Below are positions 15,501 through 23,059 of a stretch of 27,923 bases of DNA, piece by piece. The stretch lies in NCBI GenBank assembly GCA_018398765.1, contig JAHBMJ010003241.1:59666-87588 (forward strand). Reading direction: 5' to 3'. Under the pieces are notes generated by a model. It was not told the DNA's origin. It ran no database searches and saw only the letters and a program-made list of their open reading frames with translations. How positions within the stretch are numbered: the stretch's first letter is position 1; each line of letters starts with the position of its first letter. The translations under genes and the position numbers were made by a program. The stretch comes from Chromera velia (Eukaryota; Sar; Chromeraceae).

Positions 15501-15790
15501 ATCTGACGCAAGCAAGCTTGCGAACGGCCCCGGAAAGCAAGAAAAATGAGAACTGCACGATTGACGCACGCCGGCCAGTCGGGGTCGATCGCGCCGACTC
15601 CCCCGGCCTCCCCCCCCTGTGGGAAAAGCCACGGAACTCTCCCCCCCCACCCCAGGAAAAAAGTTCCAGGACCCATACACCTGACGCACGCACATTTGGC
15701 GCACATTCAGCCTTTCAGGGCAGGGTGGCCCCGGAAAGCGAAGTAAGGGGCACTTAGAAAACAGAAATACCCTAGCCCAGGTACATGTAC
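15501..15790 (+). repeat. Repeat-family modules left of the gap (D-E-B plus inverted A)
   Basis: The modules are defined by comparison within the window. Module D (15501-15580) has the core AAGCTTGCGAACGGCCCCGG. Module E (about 15583-15670) is C-rich with GTGGGAAAAGC and CAGGAAAAAAG. Module B (about 15679-15722) has CGCACATTTGGCGCACATTC. Module A (about 15729-15780) is in inverted orientation and contains CTTAGAAAACAGAAATA. The same modules recur at 15808-15886, 16652-16804 and 18432-19153. The open frames here are repeat-encoded. Confidence 0.85.
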
Positions 15791-15807
15791 ACTGTCTTTC
15801 AGCAAAA

Positions 15808-15886
15808 ATCTGACGCATGCAAGCTTGCGAACGGCCCCGGAAAGCAAGAAAAATGAGAACTGCATAATTGACGTACACCGGCCAGC
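15808..15886 (+). repeat. Module D, second plus-strand copy
   Basis: Nearly identical to 15501-15580 (ATCTGACGC, AAGCTTGCGAACGGCCCCGG, GAAAAATGAGAACTGC, CCGGCCAG). It is followed by a poly-C run that enters the assembly gap at 15912. Its inverted partner begins 43 bp after the gap. Confidence 0.85.
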
Positions 15887-15911
15887 CATTACACCGATCC
15901 TCCCCCCCCCC

Positions 15912-16651
15912 NNNNNNNNNNNNNNNNNNNNNNNNNNNNNNNNNNNNNNNNNNNNNNNNNNNNNNNNNNNNNNNNNNNNNNNNNNNNNNNNNNNNNNNNN
16001 NNNNNNNNNNNNNNNNNNNNNNNNNNNNNNNNNNNNNNNNNNNNNNNNNNNNNNNNNNNNNNNNNNNNNNNNNNNNNNNNNNNNNNNNNNNNNNNNNNNN
16101 NNNNNNNNNNNNNNNNNNNNNNNNNNNNNNNNNNNNNNNNNNNNNNNNNNNNNNNNNNNNNNNNNNNNNNNNNNNNNNNNNNNNNNNNNNNNNNNNNNNN
16201 NNNNNNNNNNNNNNNNNNNNNNNNNNNNNNNNNNNNNNNNNNNNNNNNNNNNNNNNNNNNNNNNNNNNNNNNNNNNNNNNNNNNNNNNNNNNNNNNNNNN
16301 NNNNNNNNNNNNNNNNNNNNNNNNNNNNNNNNNNNNNNNNNNNNNNNNNNNNNNNNNNNNNNNNNNNNNNNNNNNNNNNNNNNNNNNNNNNNNNNNNNNN
16401 NNNNNNNNNNNNNNNNNNNNNNNNNNNNNNNNNNNNNNNNNNNNNNNNNNNNNNNNNNNNNNNNNNNNNNNNNNNNNNNNNNNNNNNNNNNNNNNNNNNN
16501 NNNNNNNNNNNNNNNNNNNNNNNNNNNNNNNNNNNNNNNNNNNNNNNNNNNNNNNNNNNNNNNNNNNNNNNNNNNNNNNNNNNNNNNNNNNNNNNNNNNN
16601 NNNNNNNNNNNNNNNNNNNNNNNNNNNNNNNNNNNNNNNNNNNNNNNNNNN
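15912..16651. other. Assembly gap of 740 unknown bases
   Basis: A run of N. It is preceded by a run of ten C and followed within 50 bp by runs of G, and it is flanked by inverted copies of module D. The gap is probably a repeat or hairpin that did not assemble. The size may be an estimate. Nothing inside can be annotated, and open frames reported across it are meaningless. Confidence 0.99.
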
Positions 16652-16804
16652 GAGTTCCGCGGCTTTTTCCGCGAGGGGGGAGGGGGGGGTGGTCGACTGG
16701 CCGGCGTGCATCAATCGTGCAGTTGTCATTTTTCTTGCTTTCCGGGGCCGTTCGCAAGCTTGCTTGTATCAGATTTTTACCGAAAGACAGCGTGCACGTG
16801 GGCT
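16652..16804 (-). repeat. Inverted E and D modules followed by the start of module A, interrupted by a transposon
   Basis: 16652-16694 is the inverted E module (truncated by the gap) and 16695-16773 the inverted D module. Then comes TTTTTACCGAAAGACAGCG and GTGCACGTGGGCT in plus orientation, the joint that precedes module A elsewhere (19007-19045). Module A is cut at 16804 and resumes at 18435, which marks the insertion site of the transposon between them. Confidence 0.8.
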
Positions 16805-18434
16805 CATGCTGTCTAAACCTAGAAAATGACTGCCTGGGCTGACCCTAGGCAGCTCTCTCAGGCTGCCTGGGGCCTTACTTTCGACCTTCCCCAGGTGGTC
16901 CTTGCGGACCGCCTAGGGCCCCCTTGGCCCCCCCAAGCTGTGGCCGCCCTGCAGGCTGCCGGTTAATTACGTGGCGATATGCATGGGCGGGCCCGCGAGC
17001 GCACCCCATGTAATCCCGCACATGCACCGGCGCGCCGCATACACAACGCGTCCCCAACCAGTTCCATTTTGAGGGCCATGCAACGCGCAGAAAAAGTTCG
17101 TACAAAGCCTCATGCATGCATCGCAATACAGCTCTCTACTTTTCAAGTCGAGCTTCATTGTCGTCTGATGTTGGTTCACTTCATCTTTTCAATACAACTG
17201 TTGAACAGTGTGTCACTGAATGTCTTTCTAGAATGTCAGCTCTTCAATTTGTCGTGTCATCAAGCTTTGGAGACGACCCGCTTAACCAGAACGGACTTAT
17301 CTGAGTTTTTGGATCTCAAAAGGTCAGTCAACGCATGCTGGGAGCGGCTAGAAGATATTATGAAGTGACCTGTGTGCAGAGTAGGTTTAGCCACGCAGCC
17401 CACCAGTCTTGCCACTGGACGAACTACTTGTCAGCACGTCGATCACAAATCCTTGTTACTTTGCGGTTTGCTTTTCACTTTTGAGAGTCGACCTCAGCGA
17501 AACTTTGAGCAACAGTTGTGTCTCTGTATGTTTTAACTTTAATATACTCGCCGCATGACGGTCTATCCACTTCTTTTTTAAAAACCCATGATACCTTCTT
17601 ATTTCTTTTCAGCTTCTGTCCTCGTTCATGACATTGTATACAGAATCAAACAAAAGCGCCACAGGCGGCGTCGTTCAAGTTCTCTGAAACTCAACCAATT
17701 TCCCCTTACTGTATGGAATGGCCGGTCAGCTAAACGCATCTACTTTTCTTTCTTGAAAGTCCAGCAAGCTGGAGAGCCTCTTTTTCTCAATGCAATAAAG
17801 CATCTTATAGCAACATTTAACAAACAAGTCGCCGTTTTGCGGCTAGATAAAATTTGATGGATCCGCATACATGCATGCATACACTACCCATTTCCTACAC
17901 CTGCCTTTTTATCTTCAACTTTTTCTCTTCTCTTCACTCTCATACAAACGACCACTGTGTTATCTTCTGACTTGTGTGTTTGTCTCCAGGTTTGCTGAGA
18001 ATGACCGGCTATCTTCTGTATGAGAACTGCGTCTCCCAAGTTTTTGAATAACTGTCCATCCATCTCGATCGATCTCAATCTATCACGTGCACTCTGGCGA
18101 TGCTTAGTTGTTTCCAGTCGTTTCACTAGCTTGTGCTACTCTCTTACATGCATTAACAACTTCAATGTGCATGCATAATCAGTTGGTTGAAGCCTGGTTT
18201 GAACAGTGGTTTCCTGATTGGCACTAGATGACACTGGCAGACAGGTTAGCGTGCTCGGCATGAAGTTCTGTGCCCCATGCAGCTGTCTACGACTGCCTGG
18301 GGCGAAGCTATATATGACGTTGAGCTCAAGCACTTGGGGTCGCCCCAGGCGGCCCTCACGGGCCGCCTGCAGCGAGCCTGGGGTACCCCAGGACCCCAGG
18401 CAGGTGGGCACCCTAGGCAGGTTTAGACAGTATG
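16805..18434. mobile_element. 1,630-bp DNA transposon with 16-bp inverted ends and 8-bp target duplication (hAT- or P-like)
   Basis: Seen: the left end is CATGCTGTCTAAACCT (16805-16820) and the right end AGGTTTAGACAGTATG (18419-18434), an inverted repeat with one mismatch in 16. Both sides carry the perfect 8-bp direct repeat CGTGGGCT (16797-16804 and 18435-18442). Removing the element restores GTGCACGTGGGCTGGGGTAT, the sequence of uninterrupted module A copies at about 18565 and 19095. Subterminal zones (about 16825-16960 and 18285-18418) are GC-rich and full of CTGCCTGGGG and CCTAGG words in opposing orientation. Known: 8-bp duplications are made by hAT and P superfamily transposases, whose ends often begin with CA. 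No transposase is recognised, so it is probably non-autonomous. Confidence 0.85.
17588..17857 (+). CDS. Unrecognised small open frame inside the transposon
   Basis: 89 codons with a basic patch (KQKRHRRRRSSS) followed by a mixed hydrophobic segment. TTTTCAG at about 17605-17611 could act as an acceptor into it. Neighbouring frames at 17116-17304 and 16979-17368 are also open and AT-richer than the surrounding repeats. They could be exons of a decayed transposase or captured host sequence, or chance. No catalytic motif was identified, so no function is assigned. Confidence 0.2.
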   Translation: MIPSYFFSASVLVHDIVYRIKQKRHRRRRSSSLKLNQFPLTVWNGRSAKRIYFSFLKVQQAGEPLFLNAIKHLIATFNKQVAVLRLDKI

Positions 18435-19153
18435 CGTGGGCTGGGGTATTTCTGTTTTTTAAGTGCCCCCCGCTTCGCTTTCCGAGGCCACACCTGATGC
18501 ACGCACATTTGGCGTATATTCAGCCTTTCGGGGCAGGGTTTTTACTGAAAGACAACGTGCACGTGGGCTGAGGTATTTCTGTTTTCTAAGTGCCCCCCGC
18601 TTCGCTTTCCAGGGCCACACCTGACGTACGCATATTTGGTGCACATTCCGCCTTTCAGGGCCGGGTTTTTACCGAAAGATCTGACGTAAGCAAGCTTGCA
18701 AACGGCCCCGGAAAGCAAGAAAAATGAGAACTTCACGATTGACGTACGCCGGCCAGCCAACCGGGCGGTCGCGCCGACCCCCCCCCTCCGTGGGAAAAGC
18801 TGCAGAACCCCCCCTCTCCCAGGAAAAAAGCCCGGGGATGCAGCCTGTCACTTTCTAGGGCTACTGACGCACGCATGCATGACAACGCGGGTTCATGCAC
18901 GCTTTTCTGGACCATTTGGGGCGGGATCTTTCCGGGGCCTTTTTTTGGTGAAAGATCTGACGCACGCACAATTGGTGCATATTCAGCCTTTCGGGGCCGG
19001 GTTTTTGCCGAAAGACAGCGTGCATGCATGCACGTGGGCTGGGGTATTTCTGTTTTGTAAATGCCCCCCGCTTCGCTTTCCGGGGCCACAGCGTGCACGT
19101 GGGCTGGGGTATTTCTGTTTTCTAAGTGCCCCCCGCTTCGCTTTCCGGGGCCA
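18432..19153 (+). repeat. Tandem and interspersed A, B, D, E modules right of the transposon
   Basis: Module A (core GGGGTATTTCTGTTTTCTAA followed by GCCCCCCGCTTCGCTTTCC) occurs at about 18435-18491, 18560-18617, 19035-19088 and 19095-19153; the last two are almost back to back. Module B (CGCACATTTGG...CATTCAGCCTTTCGGGGC) occurs at about 18492-18550, 18617-18675 and 18957-19015. Modules D and E occur at 18679-18756 and 18760-18838. The array is direct relative to 15501-15670 for D and E but opposite for A. Frames across it spell the same peptides repeatedly and are not genes. Confidence 0.85.
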
Positions 19154-19314
19154 TTCACATCCGATTCACCGAAAACAATTGTTTAAATTCGGCCGCGTTT
19201 TGTATTAATATCGTTTTGTGATGTTTTTTTGTGTCTGAAGATGTCTGATGAGCAAATGATGAGCAACAATGGTCTTTATTTCTGTCATACTTGACGGTCC
19301 CCCTGGCAGTGACA

Positions 19315-19321
19315 TATATAA
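19315..19321 (+). promoter_or_regulatory. TATA-like element upstream of the glycosyltransferase
   Basis: TATATAA lies about 110 bp upstream of the ATG at 19431, in single-copy sequence between the repeat array (ending near 19153) and the coding region. Position and sequence suit a core promoter, but no transcription start can be seen. Confidence 0.35.
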
Positions 19322-19430
19322 TCGATCCGAAGCGCATCATTGAGTTTGTCATGTGAGATGAATCTAGAGACAAATGACAGAGCATTGAAGATCGACTGAG
19401 CAGACAGATTCCGTCTCCTTTTTTGCGGGG

Positions 19431-20906
19431 ATGAAGTACAGGGCGAGGCTGCTGACCTCTCGGATCTGCGCTGCCGTCAGCATAATTTGCGCGGCCGTGT
19501 GGATTTACTCTCGTTTCCTCTCAGCGAGGGAGGAGCAAAAATTCTCTTCATTTGAATGTTTCTTGAGTGAACCAGGAACGTACGCTGAAAGAGGTGTGCG
19601 AACTTGTGTCTTCCAGAACGTCTGTGTGGATATGGAGACATTTGATCTGTTGTATTTTGCTGAAGGGGAAAAGGAGACAAGCCTTCCCAGAATTGGACTC
19701 AGTCCCCGAATGCAATGGGCTGATGGTAATATCGGACCTGTTGACGACTTTCTTGTTCCACGGGTAGTAAGAGGGCCTTTTCCAAAGCGCAAAGTCCCGT
19801 TTGATGGGGAAAACCTGGTTGTTGCGCGCCGCTTTTCCCTCTCTAATCCGGGTCACGCACTGGACGAGATGGGGTTTGCGTTGTTCACGCTGATGTACAC
19901 CTGGCTGGAGAAAATCGGAGTCCGCGTAGACGAAGGTACCGTGTACGAGAAAATGCGCGACGCTCGCTTCCAGCTCTTCTTGAATGATACTTGCGTGGAC
20001 GAAGGCTACAATGAGAAAGGCGTCTTCTTTTCGAACGCGTCCCCAGAGGACTTGAACATCGCAGCATACACCTCCTACGGTCTCAAACGGCTCTGCGAAA
20101 AGTTCACGAGCAAGATCATCGCCCCGCTGTTTGACTCCTACTTTGAGAGGAAGAACGCCCGCGAAACATTCCCAAGCGGAACGGCATGCTTTGCCAACGT
20201 GTTTGCCGGCATCTCCCAGCTCAACATTTATCAGTACCCGTATTTGCACGAACATGCTTTAGGTCCAGATGAAGACATTCGGGCAAAGCGTCTGTATCGT
20301 GCTTACACCTACTACCAGCACGGGAAAGCCCTTCCGTACATCCGTGGCCCGCACATCCTCCTTCTCAAGAAGGTCGGAAAGCAAAACTTCAGCAATTACC
20401 CCGAGATCGAAGCGTACCTACGTAGCAACTGGACGGAAGCAGAGGCGTGTGGCTGGCCTGTGAAAGTGTCAACCTTAGATCCCGCCACTGTGTCGGTTGC
20501 AGACCAACTTGACATCTTGTCCACTACAAGTGTGATGATTGCTCCGGCGGGAGCGGTAGCCATCGCTTCGTTCTTCCTGCCGGATGGGGCGGCAGTGATC
20601 AGCGGTCAATTGTGCTCCCTCCTTCCTTCCGGAGTGCCTCCGAATGAGGTGCAGCCACATCAGCTTCTGCCCGAGGCTTTTTGCCACAACCATGAAATAA
20701 AGCTTCTGTATCGACGGCACACGTATGTGCATTGGATGGTTTACCAGACCCCCGTCTTTCCTGAAGACATGACGCCAAGTCAGTCAGACAGCGGGAAGGA
20801 CAACGACCGCCGCTGGATGGATTATCGTGTGAAAATTGATGTGTTACACCCATACGTTCATGCGGCCATGAGACGATGGGTTGACACTTGCGACGTGGCA
20901 GTATAA
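19431..20906 (+). CDS. Type II membrane glycosyltransferase, GT61/DUF563-like, intronless
   Basis: Seen: 491 codons uninterrupted. A short basic N-terminus (KYRAR) is followed by a single hydrophobic anchor at about residues 11-29, the layout of a Golgi type II enzyme. The lumenal part contains NPGHALDEMGFALF (about 139-152). Near the C-terminus, IAPAGAVAIASFFLPDGAAV (about 370-389) corresponds to the conserved (V/I)xPxGAxxxxxxFxPxG region of GT61/DUF563 enzymes before the last strand. Several possible N-glycosylation sites (NDT, NAS, NWT, NFS) and paired cysteines fit a secreted domain. Known: GT61 members transfer xylose, arabinose or GlcNAc in plants and animals. The sugar and acceptor here cannot be told. 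The start is the first ATG after an upstream non-coding stretch. The assignment to GT61 rests on these two blocks. Confidence 0.75.
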   Translation: MKYRARLLTSRICAAVSIICAAVWIYSRFLSAREEQKFSSFECFLSEPGTYAERGVRTCVFQNVCVDMETFDLLYFAEGEKETSLPRIGLSPRMQWADGNIGPVDDFLVPRVVRGPFPKRKVPFDGENLVVARRFSLSNPGHALDEMGFALFTLMYTWLEKIGVRVDEGTVYEKMRDARFQLFLNDTCVDEGYNEKGVFFSNASPEDLNIAAYTSYGLKRLCEKFTSKIIAPLFDSYFERKNARETFPSGTACFANVFAGISQLNIYQYPYLHEHALGPDEDIRAKRLYRAYTYYQHGKALPYIRGPHILLLKKVGKQNFSNYPEIEAYLRSNWTEAEACGWPVKVSTLDPATVSVADQLDILSTTSVMIAPAGAVAIASFFLPDGAAVISGQLCSLLPSGVPPNEVQPHQLLPEAFCHNHEIKLLYRRHTYVHWMVYQTPVFPEDMTPSQSDSGKDNDRRWMDYRVKIDVLHPYVHAAMRRWVDTCDVAV

Positions 20907-20956
20907 CTAAAAAAACCTATCGATCGCGATGTGATAAAACAATTAAAATCTGTTCC

Positions 20957-20962
20957 AATAAA
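20957..20962 (+). terminator. Possible polyadenylation signal AATAAA
   Basis: AATAAA lies 51 bp after the stop codon of the glycosyltransferase, in AT-rich sequence. This spacing is plausible for a 3' UTR. Poly(A) signals in protists vary, so this is a suggestion only. Confidence 0.35.
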
Positions 20963-21308
20963 TTTAGGCATGGCTCAATGAATATGTCAGTGCCAGGAGC
21001 TGGCTTAGCCCGGAGAGGAAGTTAGCCGAGCTTATGATCAATAACTGATTAACAGTGATTATATATATACAGTTTTTTGTATAAAATTGACTTAGGCATT
21101 ATATGTATATATTATTTCTACCCTAAACAATACTACACAACAGTTGTGCAACACATGAACAACACTTGTGTAACAGTTGAACAACAGTTGTTCGACTGAA
21201 AAAGAAAAAAAAAAAAAGTAAAGGGTTTTGGGGATCTTTTTTTTTTTTTTTCCTTTAGCCGATGCCTAGGCGGCTAAGCCTTCCCGCTATAAGTGATAAG
21301 TAATTTAT

Positions 21309-21381
21309 TGGTACCCTAGGACACTGTCGCTGTTTTGTCTTTTAGAAGTCGCCCCCACAAACGGCAGAGGGGGGTGCCTCA
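21309..21381 (+). repeat. Dispersed repeat, copy 2 (copy 1 at 4071-4143)
   Basis: Shares CACTGTCGCTGTTTTGTCTT, GTCGCCCCC and GGCAG with copy 1 in the same order and orientation. Directly after it, GTGGCCCGCCTGGTTTCCCAGGCCAC (near 21405-21430) can form a hairpin that copy 1 lacks. It is not adjacent to any retroelement protein sequence, which argues for an independent repeat or a solo LTR. Confidence 0.7.
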
Positions 21382-21517
21382 CTGCCGAGGCTCAGACTAT
21401 ACCACGTGGCCCGCCTGGTTTCCCAGGCCACGATCAATTAACAACTGTTCTGAACTTTATATGTTTTGGGCCGCTGACTGAGAGGGAACCATTCCAAAAA
21501 TAATACTAATGACACTA

Positions 21518-21768
21518 CCTAGGCTCTGCACTATATATAAAAAAAAAAGATCGGAAAAACTTTTTTTTAATATTTTTTTTTTTTTTTATCATGGCAGTCA
21601 ACAGACAAACAACTGTTGTTCAAGTGTTGCAGGAGTGTTAATTGTACGGGGTGTTGCATAAAAATTATGTATATATTGGTCTAGGTTTTCGTTGATAAAT
21701 AATAATTAAAAAAAGATCGGAAACGTTCTTTTTTTTTTCTTTTTTATTTATGGAGTGCAGAGCCTAAG
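21518..21768. mobile_element. Small inverted-repeat (MITE-like) element, about 250 bp
   Basis: TAGGCTCTGCACT (21520-21532) and AGTGCAGAGCCTA (21754-21766) form a perfect 13-bp inverted repeat. Just inside each end lies an A-run plus GATCGGAAA and T-run block (about 21540-21570 and 21708-21740). The flanks GACACTAC and GACACCAG could be an 8-bp target duplication with two mismatches. There is no coding capacity. It could also be a simple cruciform-forming sequence. Confidence 0.5.
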
Positions 21769-22631
21769 ACACCAGACGATAGGGCATTTTGGCTTAATAT
21801 GTGTGTTTCCTGCATCTCTCTCTCTGCCTAGCTCTCTGCTTTGTTCTCTCCTCCTACTCTTCAAAAGTTACCTTCTTTCCCTTTTCCATTGCTTCCCAAA
21901 TCCTCTTGTATTCTTCCTTTCTTCTTTTATTTCCCCCCTTTCTCTTTATGATTATTTGTGATTGAGAATTTGTGCAACTAATATACTAGCAGGCTAGTAG
22001 CAGCATACTGATCGATGAATAAATGAATAACACGCAAACGCCAATCGGTAACACCGTGGCAAACCATAGTAAGCAACACGTTTTTCTGTTTCTTTGAGAA
22101 AAAAAAAGAAATGAGTAAAAATCATATTTTTTTGTATACAAATTACCTCTATATATAGTTTGTAAATTAATTTACTTCTATGTAAGTTGTCATTTTCTTC
22201 TTCACCATTTTTTTTTTTTGAATTTATATCGTACGTTCCCGCCTGAATCAGAGTGAATCTCTCCTTTTGCTAGTCCTTTTGACTATTCGTTCTTCAAGTT
22301 GAATTCAAACGTTTTTCTTTTTCACTCTGATTTCAAGGTACAAGAAGAACCAAGAAACAGTAGACAGAATAAGTAAAGAAGAAAGAACAAAGCGGGAAAA
22401 GACGAAGGGAAGAAGAACAGGAACAAGGGAGAGAGGAAAGAGAGGGGAGGAGGTTGTAGCAGAAATAAGAAAGAGGGAAGACAAGATGTGCATTGCATGC
22501 TACGGAAAGATCGAAGCCCTGTGACGACGCTCTTACTGGTTCTGACCGCTTGACATATGAAATATTCGTGCAGAAGCAGAGAGGCAAAACGAGGCGGCCT
22601 GTTGTGTACAATGTCAACTGCATTACGTGAA

Positions 22632-22664
<33 letters not shown>
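22632..22664 (+). repeat. CT microsatellite
   Basis: About 16 uninterrupted CT units in an otherwise unremarkable intergenic stretch. Confidence 0.9.
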
Positions 22665-22665
<1 letters not shown>

Positions 22666-22917
22666 AATTATTTGTTTGATCAGATGTTTCTTTTTCTTAC
22701 CCGCCGTGTCTGTGCATACGAATTCCTCTTTTCCATCGGGAATGGAGCCAACAGTGTTGCTAACTTCATCCCTGCTTGCTCGAATAGGTTGAACGATATC
22801 GATTGGATTGAATTGATCGAATTATCAAAAATTGGCATGCAAGACAGCGGCGTGCAATGAAGGGGGGCAGAATCTGGATGGATGTTTCATGCGGCTAGGA
22901 ACGTCTATTTGTTCTGC

Positions 22918-23053
22918 CTCTCTCTCTCTCCTCTCTCTCTTGCGTGTGTGTGTGTGTGAGTGTGTGTGTGTGTTTCTGTATGTGTATGTGTATGTGTATG
23001 TGTATGTGTGTGTGTGTGTGTGTCTGACTGTCTGTCTGTCTGTCTGTCTGTCT
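22918..23053 (+). repeat. Compound microsatellite (CT)n (GT)n (GTATGT)n (TGTC)n
   Basis: CT units (about 22918-22940), GT units, a hexanucleotide TGTATG run (about 22976-23008), GT again, then TGTC units (about 23024-23052). The frames through it encode VCVC, SVCLS or RQTDR peptides and are discarded. Confidence 0.95.
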
Positions 23054-23059
23054 CTCTTT

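Larger units (their letters stand above)
20963..22626. other. AT-rich intergenic region with homopolymer runs and small inverted repeats
   Basis: No coding frame is credible here. The region contains alternating A-runs and T-runs (about 21202-21252, 21538-21588, 21706-21748), the palindrome GAACAACAGTTGTTC (21179-21193) with an inverted near-copy at about 21604-21623, the dispersed repeat at 21309-21381 and the inverted-repeat element at 21518-21768. A pyrimidine-rich stretch follows at about 21805-21950 and a purine-rich one at about 22340-22480. Confidence 0.6.

Noticed and set aside
15495..16842. Frames of 324-420 codons crossing the N gap
   Set aside because: Most of each frame is unknown sequence; the ends are repeat modules read in both orientations.
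19548..20255. 235-codon minus-strand frame within the glycosyltransferase
   Set aside because: Antisense to a long, motif-bearing coding frame; no recognisable features.
22681..22860. Possible exon with GNGANSVANF, faintly like the GANDVAN motif of PiT phosphate transporters, preceded by a CT run and CAG
   Set aside because: The key Asp is missing, spacing is off by two residues and no neighbouring exon supports it; resemblance is probably chance.
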